The notes under the pieces are model-generated. The model had not been told where the DNA came from. It worked only from the letters and a program-made list of their open reading frames with translations, and did no database searches. Positions 41,424 through 53,579 of a stretch of DNA of 56,195 nucleotides are shown in pieces. Position 1 is the first letter of the stretch. Every line of letters begins with the position of its first letter. Location of the stretch: positions 1 to 56,195 of the forward strand of contig JAFKAC010000227.1 of the NCBI GenBank assembly GCA_025766275.1, in the 5' to 3' direction. The position numbers and the translations under genes were made by a program. The stretch comes from Lactarius indigo. Lineage: Eukaryota > Basidiomycota > Agaricomycetes > Russulales > Russulaceae.

Positions 41424-43174
41424 GGAGAATGATTGCCTTTCTTGTGCTCACCGTGCAGCCTCTCGTTACCTCACGAAATTGTAATTCAACTCGCTGGAGT
41501 ATCACGTGTTCGTTCTGTGTGGGTAGAGAGAAGGAATGTCATCGACAGAATTCCATCTTTTAGAAGACCTTGAGGCGTCGCTTTAAAAACCAAATGAAGA
41601 GGCAACGCCGCTACTAGCCAGCGCTAGTCGGTATTGATCGGAGACAAGAAGGCTGGTGTATTGATAAACGCGCTTGAATTTCAAAGGAAGCGTGGTAAAG
41701 AATGGCCCCGTCTCCAGGGGCCACGACTGCAAAGAAAGCTCGATGATACTGTGGAAACATTCCAAAGGGATCCGAACTCTTAGGCCCACATAACTTCCGA
41801 ATACTGAGTAGGTGGGAACATCGTAAGGATACAATAGCACCATCGACTTCCCATATAGTAAGTACCATACAACTCGAAGGTACCATAGAAATTTGATGGA
41901 ATGCAAGAATAACACCGCGAGTGCCGTACATGAATAGTACTGGTCCAAGATCCAGCAGGACCCACTCTTTTCGCGCTGGCGGACTGTGAATTCAAGCGCA
42001 TGTTATCTCTTCATAGTTCAATGTTTCGTTGTTGGATTGGAGCCCACATTCCGAGTCTTTTTTTTTTGGCAAGCGCGCCTGCCAGTGTCAAGCTTGCCTT
42101 GTCATTGGGCGCTCTCCAGTCGGCACCTGTCGATTCTAAGTTATAGTAGCATGGGAGCAGGTGCCACTCTGAACCCTAACGGCTCGATGTTGCAGGAACA
42201 GGAACATTGTTGGCTCACCAAAGTGCTCGCCTGCGGATGAGGCTCGGAGTTGCCCATCGTTTACCCTGTCAGTGGGAGTAAGTGTCAGCAGACCACAGCC
42301 CTAACTTCCTGGGCGCCTGGGCGCGCTATGATAGGTCTTTTTTTTTTTTTTTGGATCCAGCGCGCTAGATCTTCGGCCCCCAGTAAGTACTCCACCGACG
42401 TCGGACATTGTACACTGGGCACTGCAAGCGATGTCCAAGGCGATGTCGATTGTTGGTTCTCTTGTTCGAATGTCAGCGTGCCCATTGACATCCACTGGTC
42501 TGGATTGCACGAACGTAGCTACAGTAACTTACTTCTTCTCCAGAACCGACAAGCTCCAAAAATGAAGGCGGCGTCGGAGTCTGACCAAACAACTAGGCTT
42601 ACGCTCAACTCGAATTAGATAAAGCCATTGCAATTTGCAAGTGGAAGGGTAGCATGACCCTTGGTGTTTACGTACTTATTACCGGACCGACCGTAATAAG
42701 TACTGGGATCTGCTTGTCAATGGCCCATGGGGAATTTACTCTGCACAAGACCGCCCATTTATTTCCTGGGCTGTTGATGTGATTTCATGGCACACCCCGG
42801 CAGAATGGTCTTTGCCGTGGCAGGGTGAAAAGTTGTAGCCGAGTCATCACCGTAAACTGATAAGTCATCCCAGCTTCTCTTGCAACTTCTCAAGAAAACC
42901 CAGACTCCCCCATCCCCGGCGGAGACGGACCCACTGCTGAAGAACTTCTGAATCGAACACACCACTCGCGCAGACTGGTCACTTCGCTACTTTATACACA
43001 TGCACCTCTGGGCATCCGAGTAATTTACACAATTCACAGAATCCAAAATACTTCCACGAAACACGTTGTGTTCTTGTAAAATAAAATAAATGAGTGTGGT
43101 GAGGAGATATCCTAGTGTCCATCAGCACCCTGGTGCCGAAAACCGTACGTAGTACCAGGCATCGAAATGGCCGG
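41424..43174. other. Intergenic region, no supported gene
   Basis: A minus frame at 41948-41583 is hydrophobic but lacks any recognised domain. A minus frame at 42965-42759 is short and unknown. T-runs occur at about 42057-42067 and 42338-42352. None has splice sites or a partner exon that I could support. Confidence 0.45.
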
Positions 43175-44218
43175 TCACAATGCTAAATGTAAACGATAAT
43201 ATGCAGGAAGTATATATGCAGAACAAAGCCAAACCTAGCCAGGGTCGGATGAGACAGGTCATAAAGCATGACAGTCAATGGGAGACTTACGTTATACCAG
43301 TAAAATGAGATTTTGTCTGCTCGTACGTCCGTGCGAACGACGAACCGAACACCAACAAACAATGCAAGAACACCCATAGTAGCAGCGGAGATTTGATCTA
43401 GCCGCCATGTCCGTGAAGCGCACCATGACCATGCAATCAAAAACAAGGCAGTGGCGGCACGCGACAGAGAGGGGTACGCAATGGGGAATGTGACGCGTCC
43501 AGTCGCGGCATCACCCCGCATGTCCTTGAAGTCTTGCGTGTGAATTGTTGTTAAAATAATTCCAGCGCTCAGAGCAACAGCAGCGCACGCTGTGCTATCA
43601 GCCTCGCACTCGTTTCGACCTGTTCGACACGTCTGTCAAACACGTGGACCCGAAAACGAAACTGAGATGACACGCACAGGCAACGAGAGTCGCGCCAGCT
43701 TCTGCCACGGCATATCCGACTGCGTTCAACGCGTTACGGATAAACCAATGACCATTCGCCCCACCACCCTCATTATATGCCAGCATGAAGAGCGATGCAC
43801 CGACACTAGCAAGCGCAGTCCGCGGGCCATAAGCCGCAGACAGGAAGAAACACACAGGGATCATCACCCATCGGAGCACACGTGCAGCATGGATGGATAT
43901 ACGACCTGCTGGGAGAGGACGGTCGGGATGATTGAGCGCGTCTTCTGCGATGGCTCGGGGAAGTGTCTGGTTTGCAAGCGCAAGCTGCAGGGCATGAACC
44001 CACAACCATAAAATGATGTGGAAAAGACGAAAGAAGCTCCATGAGGGGGCGGCGGCAGCGGCGAAGAGGGTCTGCGAAAAGAGTAAAAGTCCGCGTAAGT
44101 ACACGTACCAGTGGACAACAAAGTCAGCACGTACGACAGGAGGAATGAGCGTCTTCATATCTGATTTTGTGAAAAGAAAAAGAGTGTGGAGGTGATAGGG
44201 AATTGGTTTTGCGGCCAT
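43175..44218 (-). CDS. UbiA-family membrane prenyltransferase or terpene-cyclase-like protein
   Basis: Four exons: 44218-44135, 44071-43678, 43589-43291 and 43234-43175, giving 278 aa with about seven hydrophobic segments. After LFTKSDMKTLI the first polar motif reads NQTLPRAIAEDALNHPDRP, and the second is DFKDMRGD. These correspond to the two Asp-rich Mg/diphosphate sites of UbiA enzymes. The protein ends ...YWYN-VWLCSAYI. In Agaricomycetes this family includes prenyl transferases and membrane-bound terpene cyclases, acting in internal membranes on isoprenoid diphosphates. The acceptor or cyclisation product cannot be told. A 63-bp in-frame intron (44134-44072) is removed because it splits LIPPV from TLFA. 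The next gene upstream is an MFS permease in the same orientation. Confidence 0.85.
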
Positions 44219-44899
44219 GCTGGCAGCGGGAACGTGTTGGAGGAATCACAGAGACAGAATTGCGGGAGGGATGGAGCGAGCCATGGGAGTTAGGGCTGGC
44301 AATATATAGAAGCGGATCTGTCGATTGCCTTGTCAAAAACTCCCGGACACGAACCATGCCAGTCGTTGCTACGAATTAAAGTGGTTTGGTTAGTGGTTGT
44401 GACGCAGCTTACGGGTCGTGACAGGGGGAGGGAGATAAATCCACCAGGTCGGCCGCGCCCAAGGTTTCGCGTGAGCGTAAGCGCTAAGCAGCGGGTTCTA
44501 AGCCGATTTATAGCATAAGCGGCATTCTTCCTTCCACGGTGTGCGCCCGAGCCTCGGCACACCGGTCGTTGGGGAAAATGCTCAACCGCCAGCCATTCAC
44601 ATTATCCCACAAGGAGGGGTTGCGCAGGGTGAGACCGCCCCAGCAGACTCTCCATTCTTGGTGGCTCTCATACTCCTTCCCGAGTCCGTATCATAAAAGT
44701 AGAGTAAACTTAGTTCAAGTGACGTTTATTATCAGGTACGGCGGCATCGACAATCGGCACCGGGTGTGCGGAGCCATTCCGGGTCCAAACAATTTTTTGG
44801 CCACATCACCTATCAAGCTATATCAAGTTTTGACGTTTTTATTATCGAATGACTCTGAGCCTTCAAAACGACTGTCGATCCTGCCGTCTGAGAATCCTG
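44219..44899. other. Spacer between UbiA-like and MFS genes
   Basis: UbiA promoter on one side and the MFS 3' end on the other. Frames here are short and unconvincing. Confidence 0.5.
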
Positions 44900-47060
44900 T
44901 CATTGCCGTCCCACGTCAGCAGTGAGAAAGAAAGTGTAAGGAAGCGGGCGGGACGCGCCTTGTTCCTGGCGCGCAATGTTCTCAGCCCGATCCTCAGCGC
45001 TGACGGCACCAAAAATGATGTCCATCTCTTCGAGAGAGCGACCTTTAGTTTCGGGTATTATTCTATTCGGCTGTGTATGTAAAACCCGGTACGGTTCAAG
45101 ACAATGTAGGACGTACAGTGAGAACGGAGCCATCGCCAAGATGTTCAGAGTTGCGAACATCAGGAACAACTTGTAACCGAGCCTCGTTAGAATAGTTGGC
45201 GTCACCTTTGCTAGGACAAAGTCTAGGAAAATACTGCTGGAGGAGCGTGCTTGTGCGAATGCGAGGAAGAACATACTCCACAACCACTGAGATGAGGATG
45301 CAACGGCCAAACCATAATGTCTAGTCCGCGTCGGGAAGATATCGGATACGTAAACCCACGGCAATGGTCCCCAACCCATTGAGTAAAAGCAGACATAAAT
45401 GTATAGCATCGCAGCCATCGCCTTTCCAGAGGCAGGGGGGTTAGGTTGCGGCGTTGAGGATATCGGATGTGTCTTGAGAATGGCGCCTACGATGAAGAAC
45501 AAAGTGCCCATCCCAATCGCGGAGACGAAGAGCGACGGCTTGCGCCCCCAGGAGTCCGCAAAGAAGAATATGAACACCGTCGTTGCGACAACCTTAACTA
45601 TGCCGTAAACGCCTGAGGCGAGGAGCGATTGTGTGGCCCCCGTATACCCGATCTGCCTTACGTTGATACCTTGCTGAGATGCAAAGAGAGGAACTTACTC
45701 ACCGAAGTGAAAATCTGTGGGGCATAGTAACCGACAGAGTTCTGCCCACACCATTGCTGTAGGAAGAAAATAAAGAAGGCAATCAAAAACCGGAGGAAAT
45801 TGCCACGTTCAAAGAACGCCTCGCGCAGGCCGAGGTTTGCGCGTGCATCACGCTCCTCCGCAAGAGCTGCCTCAATCTCGGCTAGCTCATGGAGTATTTC
45901 CTCGGAATCTGGTTGACGTCTGCGCAAATATGCAAGATTCTCATGGGCCTCAACTCGGCGGCCCTTGGATGCCAACCAGCGTGGAGACTCGCGAACGGTC
46001 AGCAGGCCAACTGCCATGATTCCTGCAGGGACGAGTTGGAAACCAAAGGGGATGCGCCAAATCTTCGGACTATTGTGAATGTGGAGACCAATCCCAACTG
46101 TCGCATGTAGGTTAGTTGGACTGGTTTGAGAGCATGAACCGTGCGAAACCAAAAAAAAAATTAAATTCACAGTTTACGAAGTACGAGATCATGACCCCCG
46201 TCGCGACCATGATTTGGAAGATCCCCGTAATGCGCCCACGGACTTGTTTGGGCGAACATTCGGACACATAGGCAGGGGCGACAGCGCTTATCGCACCGAT
46301 ACCGAAACCAGACACGACGCGACCACCGTAGATGTATCCAAGTCCACGGTTCCCTTCGCCACCAGCAATGGTTTGCAGCACCTATCATTTGGGGGTAAGC
46401 GTAGACATGTCTGTAGACGAAGAGACTGCGCACCGCGCCAACGACGAAAATTAGTGAATATGCCAAGAGTGTCTTTCGTCGTCCGATCCAAGCTAAGAAT
46501 GGATCAGGGATTAGCTCAATTATAAAAAAACAAGACTAGGTACTAGCGCAAGTACTAGCGACGGAGAAAGACAAATACGCCAACAGAATTCACAGAGTAT
46601 TTTTATCCCACCAACACAACATCGAACGAAAGCCACACAACCGTGACTGAGGAAGAGAGGCCCACCAGAAACAGGCGCGCTACTGAGAGCGCCGAAAAAA
46701 GCACCGCCTTGTAACACGGATACAACATTGGATGAGACGTTATCGATGTGACTCTTATTTGCAGGGCCTTCGGCAGGGCGAACACCAAACTTGATCTGGA
46801 AATACAGGGACTGGACAACACCCCCAGCAATACCACTAGTAGAGGGTTGGTCAATTCAGCGCTTGTCAGTGACAAGATAAGTGGGCGCACGTGTCGTAAC
46901 CAAACAAGAGAATACCCCAGTAAACGACAAAGGCCAACCCTGGGAAAACAAATATTAAGAACTGGGCAAGCAGATTGGGAAGGGCTAAAGGAGAAAACAA
47001 GGGAAGCCCGAATTGCGATCGCGTAAGGCCACTATGGGCGCTTATGATACCACGAAACTC
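44900..47060 (-). CDS. MFS sugar/quinate-type permease
   Basis: The exons recognised join as: the stretch reading PGLAFVVYWGILLFGYDT (about 46990-46895), GGVVQSLYFQIKFGV ... QGGAFFGALSSAPVS (about 46840-46660), GRRKTLLAYSLIF, LGYIYGGRVVSGFGIGA and PAYVSECSPKQVRGR, ESPRWLASKGR (46090-45700), then to the stop at 44900. Signatures of the sugar-porter family are clear: GRR loop, R-x-GxG, PESPRW-type motif and PETKGRSLEE at the end of TM12. GPLPWVYVSDIFPTRTR is typical of fungal quinate-type permeases. It works in the plasma membrane as a proton symporter. At least six introns are present. The first exon and start codon were not resolved, so the 5' coordinate is approximate. It lies near the UbiA-like gene. 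Confidence 0.85.
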
Positions 47061-50000
47061 TTCATAGCAACGACTCGGAGGGTACACAATGAAAGTACCG
47101 TCGAATAGCTCCTGCTGCCAGTGCTACCGTATGGTGGAGTCGCCCACGGGTAGTGACGCAACTTATCTCCGATCCGCAAATGGGATCGATTCTCCGTACT
47201 CGGATTCAGGAAGCCAGCGGTAGTGCGCGCTCTATCGTGAAAGTTGCTGTAGAGGGAGGAGGGGACGCACAGTAAACGCGTATATTTTGCAGGACGTCAT
47301 GTTTCTCGCTGATACCCCGGGTCATGCTACTCAGGCTCATGGAGCCAGTCAGGATCAGAAGGGAGGGTGGAGGCTACCCGGGCGCATAAAGTGTTGCCTT
47401 TTATACCGCTTAGTCCCAACCTGAGAGCACAGTCAAAGTAAGGCAATACCGTAGCAGATCTGTCCTCGTTAGTCCAGCGCTCGGGCTCCTCCACGCGTAA
47501 AGCACTTTCCCACCTTTCCCATGTTTGGTTTCAAGGGCTGATTTTGCCGCAAAACTCATCCAATCAAATACACTAACTCGCTTACCTCGAACATTTTGAT
47601 CAGCCTCCTTCATATAAACCCTACCTCAACCTCAACTGAGCTGATAGGCCCTTGTGATACGCCTTGGATACGCCCACACATGATACATGATGACTTCTTG
47701 TGCTGATTCTCTGAGGGATATACCGCGGCCCGGGCTGATACAGAATGTTTCACCTAGCACATGATGATCAAGTTGTCCAACCTTATTATTATGAACTTCC
47801 AATCTGCTTCATTGGTATGTAGGTCACAAGGAAACCCAGTGCCACCCTGATACGTGGCACTCTTCTGTGATAGCAAGACCTTTCCAATTATGGTGCACTC
47901 CGTTATGATATTCTCGACTGAGCTTCTTTCTGCGCTTAGTTTATCAGCCCATCAGGCCTCAGGAATTCAAGTGCCCGAGCAATTGTGCGACGTAGCCTAG
48001 TAGCTATAATCAAGGCGATAATGGCACCAATATTCTTGCCGACAAAGAACTCATTTGAGTCATTCGCAACCGTCCGCGGTCTCCATCGAAAGAACGATTC
48101 CGAGAGCGAGACCACCCAAACAAATCTGCGAGAGGTCTTCGACCCACCCTCCGAGCCGGTCCCCTTCTCGAGTACAGTACCAAGATCATAGACTGAGAAT
48201 TTCGTCGCCAGCGGGCCTTTTATTACTTTCTCCCTACAAAAGAGAGCGTATTTTATCGTATGAACGCGAAGGACACGGGATAATACTTGACTATCTTGAC
48301 TGCGAAGAGGCAACAATTTGAATTCAAATGTTCGATTTGGGCCTTCGAGACGCACATTATTTTGGACTGAGCGATGAGATGCACGATACGTAATCACTAC
48401 GCCACGCGTTCTGTGATGAATAAAGTGTTCTTCTACTCACTTCTCGGTGGCTGGCGTAAGCGATGGAACATTGAACACGACCAATTGACACCTCGTAAGC
48501 AGCTCAACGAATGGGGACCCATGGCCTCGGTAATATCATAGGATAGCAAGACACTCTTCTCAATGCCCCGCGCGGGCACTCCACAACTTCAACTGTAACA
48601 AGGGATGAGCGAGGCATTCAACTCTAGGGGTTGCAGGAGTACTGGATGCCCGTGGCACATTGGCATTACTGTAATCCACATATTCTTGGTCGGAGGCTTA
48701 TCAAAATCCCGATATGTCCGACGTCCCCACTGTCAAATCGATAAAGAGTGCACTTCCGCGAATTTGGATGAGTATATGGTGTTGAGATTCCAGCGCACGC
48801 GAGGCTGGTGTGGCTCGCGTTGGCAATCATACCCGTCTCCGAGTGTATTTGACTGATATATTACTTATAGTGATCTGAACTAGTTTCTTCTGGCCCTGTG
48901 CATATATACCTAGTATGTTACTTTCGTAGTCCTCAGGAATCGCTTCTGCCCGCGATTCCTGAGTTCTCTTTGTTTGTCTAGTGCTCTCCGCACCCATTTC
49001 GCCTTCGCGCGTGTGCTTCGGTCCTTCACGCGGCTGCCATAACCTTCTTCATATGGCGTGCAATGGAAATGGAAGCACCTCACGAGACGCACACGCTACT
49101 ATCAATACGATGGCAGTGCGCCAACCAGACGGAAACCAGTGGAATCTACCAGAACAATCATTCAGTCGACCATGTGGCAATCATCGTGGTTTGGAGGGCA
49201 TTCGACTGCGGCCACGATTGGGTGCCGACAGGCCTATACAGTACTCACAAAGTTAGACATGATAAGAGCTGGTTCAACAGTTTGTGACGTCAGTGCCGGA
49301 CGGTTTGGCGGCAGCCGCGGTAGTCGGGATGTAGAACCTCAGGCTGGCATCGGCTCAGCTACCGCATACCGTAAGTGACGTGAGGTTGGTCTACTGTATT
49401 TGCGGAGAAAATCGTCAACCACAAGAAAGAGACAGCCCAGTAACTTCAGGTTCACGGCCTTTTTCGTGAAGCATATCTTACACCTTTCCCGTGGTGCCTC
49501 CAGCTACGTTAGGTTTCCCACGTTGAACACGGAGTAGCAGTCGGTGGAGGATCAGGATATTACGATATGTAGAGGTTCAAATCGTCCAATTGACCGGCAA
49601 ATCTGGCAGGTCTGCTCAAGTTGGTCCCCTGAGTGACCCCAGAAGGCCTGCACTCCTTGTTCCGCAAGCTCACTTGCTGATACGGAGTTCCCCATGGTAC
49701 TAGTACCGTAACACAATCCCGACCAGCTGGCATCTCAGAAACCCCAACGGCATAGTGGCTCGCTTCCCAAGTGGGAATACGGTGGTATTACTGTAAATCC
49801 GTGCCGGGTGCCTTGCCAGTGCTTTTCTAAATATTTTCCCAAAGAGTGCCATGGCTCAATGATTGGTACGCCACGTCAAATGGAGGTGTGCCTCTTGCAT
49901 AAACCCAGGTATATTTGTGAGTGTGGTGGGCTAGAAAGGTGAGCCTTTCTTTTTAGTGGAGTTTTGAATTTATAGCGTTTGCAGTGAGTAAGTTTACGAG

Positions 50001-50664
50001 TGTTACGAGTGGTTGACGCAAAGTTATCGTTATGACGGATGCAGAGCACGGGAACTGTAATCTTGACTATAATGCCAATTTTTAATGTAACTTACTGTAT
50101 CGTACCTATCAGGCACAATAAAGGGACGATAGAGTGCCACGTCTACGTCCAGCCTCCCAGCACACGGTACAGGGGTTGTTGTGGTGACGTCTCCATATAT
50201 TGTAAGTCTCTTTGAGGGGGTTGGGAAGCGAAGGTGATGTTTCTTGATGATTTAAGCCCTCCGCCTCACGCGGCCATCTGCATTACCACTAAAGGCGGGG
50301 CGGCGATCGAAAGCTGCAAGTAACTCATCTTTATGATTGTGCACAGTATCGCAGCCCTACACCAGGTCGAATTCTATGACTAGCCCCGAGTCAGTGCTAG
50401 TAGCGACTCGGAATACCCTACAACGACGTTCCTTAGGGATTGATGCAGATTTGGAACAGCGGGAGAGATGGCTTTCGAATGAGGCTTGTTTGTCACCAAC
50501 ATTTCAGCTGACTTTTGATAACCTTGACCACGGCCTGTTGGGAACCAGACTCCTTCCCGTTTCGATGCTCTCCGCGTAAGAGGCTCCCAATCAATCACGT
50601 GTGCTTTCCCACACCCAACTTCCTTTTTATCCCAACTTCAGCGCCTCGTTACGCTCATTGCCTT
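47061..50664. other. 3.6-kb gene-poor interval
   Basis: The longest frame, minus 48397-47936 (153 aa), has one hydrophobic segment (NIGAIIALIIATRL) and no known domain; a lineage-specific gene is possible but unsupported. The heptamers TACTGTA/TACAGTA recur (near 48173, 48668, 49240, 49393, 49788 and 50096). No repeats of note were found. Confidence 0.4.
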
Positions 50665-51142
50665 GCTCATTGCTGCACCCCAGTATCAATACTCGACTCA
50701 ACAGATGAATCAGGATCTGATGGTAGACGGCTATATCGCCTCTACGTTCGGCCCTCAGGATGCAGAAACATACCACTGTATCCTATTGAGGAGGGGTCCT
50801 CATTTTTACAACCATCCATCCACAAACGGGATCTTCTACGCCATGCCTCCACATAGACCAGACCTCGATCCACGCCAACCACAAACGCCTTGGGTGATAG
50901 ACCATATGGTCTGGAACCGGGGTACTGTAATCGGACAGCAGATATGGGCCACGCGTAACCAATACGAGCTCCTAAGCCCTCCTATCTTTTTTGTCCACCG
51001 AAATGGTGCACCTGGCTTGCCTTTAATCCAAGCTGCGGGCGGGGACTGCATGTCTCTCCAAGGCGCATCCCGACCCGCCCCCCTTGGCGAGACTTGCAGC
51101 ACCCACGCACAGATTCGTATTGGTGTGAGTTGACTATCTTTG
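50665..51142 (+). pseudogene. Duplicated unknown gene, copy 1 (start codon lost, last exon missing)
   Basis: The translation from MNQDLMVDGYIA through FYAMPPHRPDLDPRQPQTPW to AQIRIG matches copy 2 on the opposite strand at 53123-53579. Where copy 2 has ATG-GCT-GCA, this copy has ATT-GCT-GCA (50669), so the start is destroyed. Homology ends just inside the intron donor, and the final exon (WRGYRPWDDQI in copy 2) is absent. The C-run at about 51078-51083 is six long and keeps frame. The family is unknown to me; Trp/Pro-rich motifs suggest a small globular protein. Confidence 0.6.
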
Positions 51143-52955
51143 TTGAACCTCGCTAGGGCTCACTCACCGCGCAGGTCATACCCTCGAGCATACTTGGACC
51201 ATAGTAGTATACTTTGCCACTGCTGAGTAGTCCTGAATTGCCTCATTCTATAGCGACTTTGTCGAGAATAAAGACGGGCGTACTATAGCGAGTCTCTGGT
51301 GTGAGGAAGACATTCGCGGGCAACAAGCCACGATTATGAACAATTCTACATTTACCCCACGCACTGTGGATCCCCGTCTCTCGGTCAAAGCCGCCGATCA
51401 TTTAATCATTGACTATGGCCGCACCACATGTCCTCGTCGTTTATTGTCGCTCAGATAATGAAAAGGTTCGATTCGTATAAAAATCAGTCGATTTTTGCGT
51501 CCTCTGCCAGTGGTCCTTGAAAATCTCGACCCGCCATAGGATCCGTTCATTGCTCAGTTCGTACCCTCTCTGACTTCGGGTTATCTATGTCCTCTCTCGA
51601 CGACGTCTGTACCTCCGCAGTAACGTCTACATTGCTGTAGGTGGACGCTGCGAGCATGCACCCGTTATCCTGAGGAAGACAGAGACGAACGGGAGAGAGA
51701 TACGGTCGAGATGAGTCTAGAAGATGGGAGATGATGTCTTGATGGCCGAGCACCTAGGTAGAGGCAAGTGGGAGATTTGTCTTTGTAATTTATATAGAGT
51801 ATTTAGAATCGAAGGAACTCCAACATGAGTTATCGACGTTGGGTTGGCGGCAAGTACATGACAAGCGTGTGGTGAGTACTGTAGTCAGAGCAAATCACTG
51901 ACATGGTGGCATTGTAATGTACGTACGTTTGACTTGTCGTGCATATAGTTGAGTACCTGGTAAGTCGTTCTTCTACCGTGACCACGATCACATCGATCGG
52001 GTTTGCGGTCCCTCCAGTTTCTGCGGAGGAATGTTTACCCTGGCATAACTCAGGTCCCGTTGCCGTTACACGATACACTGGCAATACGAGGTCCCATCTC
52101 TATCGCCAAAGGTTAGTTGGGTGTGAAAAACACTTGTTGACTAAGTGGAGTGCCGGTCTCTTCTGACCTACCTTCTGCTCCCATAGCTTGCTCGTGGTGG
52201 TGTGCAGCGACTTTTTATTTCGGCATTTCGGTCAATCGATAGTAGTAGCTGGGCCGGCCGGGTCCAATAGTGCTCTTTTAGGTGCCACGTTTCCGAGACG
52301 TTCCAGACGGCGTTCCTAGAAATGCAGCAACTCAAACTCCTCGGACGATCAGCATGTCGCTGTCGGGGACCTAAACCTGTTCTGGAGATGCTAGGAACAC
52401 GTTCTCGGTCCTGAAATTTCCCACACGATCGATCTTTGTTCCTCGATCGAATTGTTTCGTCATTCTGGACAGGTGGCGAATGGTAGATAAAACTAAGTTA
52501 TGACCATGACTTGGGGGTTAGAGTGGCGCGGCGGTCAATCATGTCCAGAGCAGGCCAGGGCCCTCTCAGGGCGATTAGTTAGCACACAAAACGTCTCGGC
52601 GACCCAGATGCACAATTACTTCTAAATTATTTGGGTGTAAGGTTCGATAGTAGTACGGTTATTAGAGTGTATTTGGTCTGCTAGCTGCATTACGACAAGT
52701 GCCTCCAGTTTGTCTCGTGCCCGTGACTTTCACAACAAGAAGCGATTTGCCTGGAGAATGGGCATCCAGCTACCTTGCGAGACGTGAACTACTCCGATCA
52801 ACACAACATCGCCGGGAGTGATGCCGCCGTTTCCGATTAAATAGCGCTGTTCGTTGTCGTAAAAGTTAGGCTGACGTCCCTCATCCTGAAAGTTTCGTCC
52901 CGTTAGTCCTAAGGAAGAGAGCTCTGAGGAAGAATCGTGGTCACCATGAACTTTT
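51143..52955. other. Spacer between the inverted gene copies
   Basis: About 1.8 kb with no frame above 90 codons and no recognised feature. TACTGTA is at about 51879. Confidence 0.5.
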
Positions 52956-53579
52956 TCACTTTCTGGCCACGTGCTTTACAAACTTCTCGAGTTGGATGAT
53001 TTCTCGCCTTGGTGTTTGGGTCCGAATCATGATTTGATCGTCCCATGGGCGATAACCGCGCCACTGGAAGATGTTTATTCAATTCAATCGACGCGAGAGC
53101 TGAACAAAGATAGTCAACTCACGCCAATACGAATCTGTGCGTGGGTGCTGCAAGTCTCGCCAAGGGGGGGCGGGTCGGGATGCGCCTTGGAGAGACATGC
53201 AGTCCCCGCCCGCAGCTTGGATTAAAGGCAAGCCAAGTGCACCATTTCGGTGGACAAAAAAGATAGGAGGGCTTAGGAGCTCGTATTGGTTACGCGTGGC
53301 CCATATCTGCTGTCCGATTACAGTACCCCGGTTCCAGACCATATGGTCTATCACCCAAGGCGTTTGTGGTTGGCGCGGATCGAGGTCTGGTCTATGTGGA
53401 GGCATGGCGTAGAAGATCCCGTTGTGGATGGATGGTTGTAAAAAATGAGGATTCCTCCTCAATAGGATACAGTAGTATGTTTCTGCATCCTGAGGGCTGA
53501 ACGTAGTGGCGATATAGCCGTCTATCATCAGATCCTGATTCATCTGTTGAGTCGAGTATTGATAGTGGGGTGCAGCCAT
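52956..53579 (-). pseudogene. Duplicated unknown gene, copy 2 (frameshift in exon 1)
   Basis: ATG at 53579, exon 1 53579-53123, intron 53122-53064 (GTGAGT...CCAG), and exon 2 53063-52956 ending TGA. With a six-C run the product would be 187 aa. This copy has seven C (G-run about 53164-53170 on plus), which shifts frame before the intron. The rest of exon 1 is about 90% identical to copy 1, and exon 2 encodes WRGYRPWDDQIMIRTQTP. A sequencing error in the homopolymer would make this copy intact. Function unknown. Confidence 0.6.

Noticed and set aside
49560..49600. tRNA gene suggested by a GGTTCAAATC-like T-loop
   Set aside because: No acceptor, D or anticodon arms could be placed around it.
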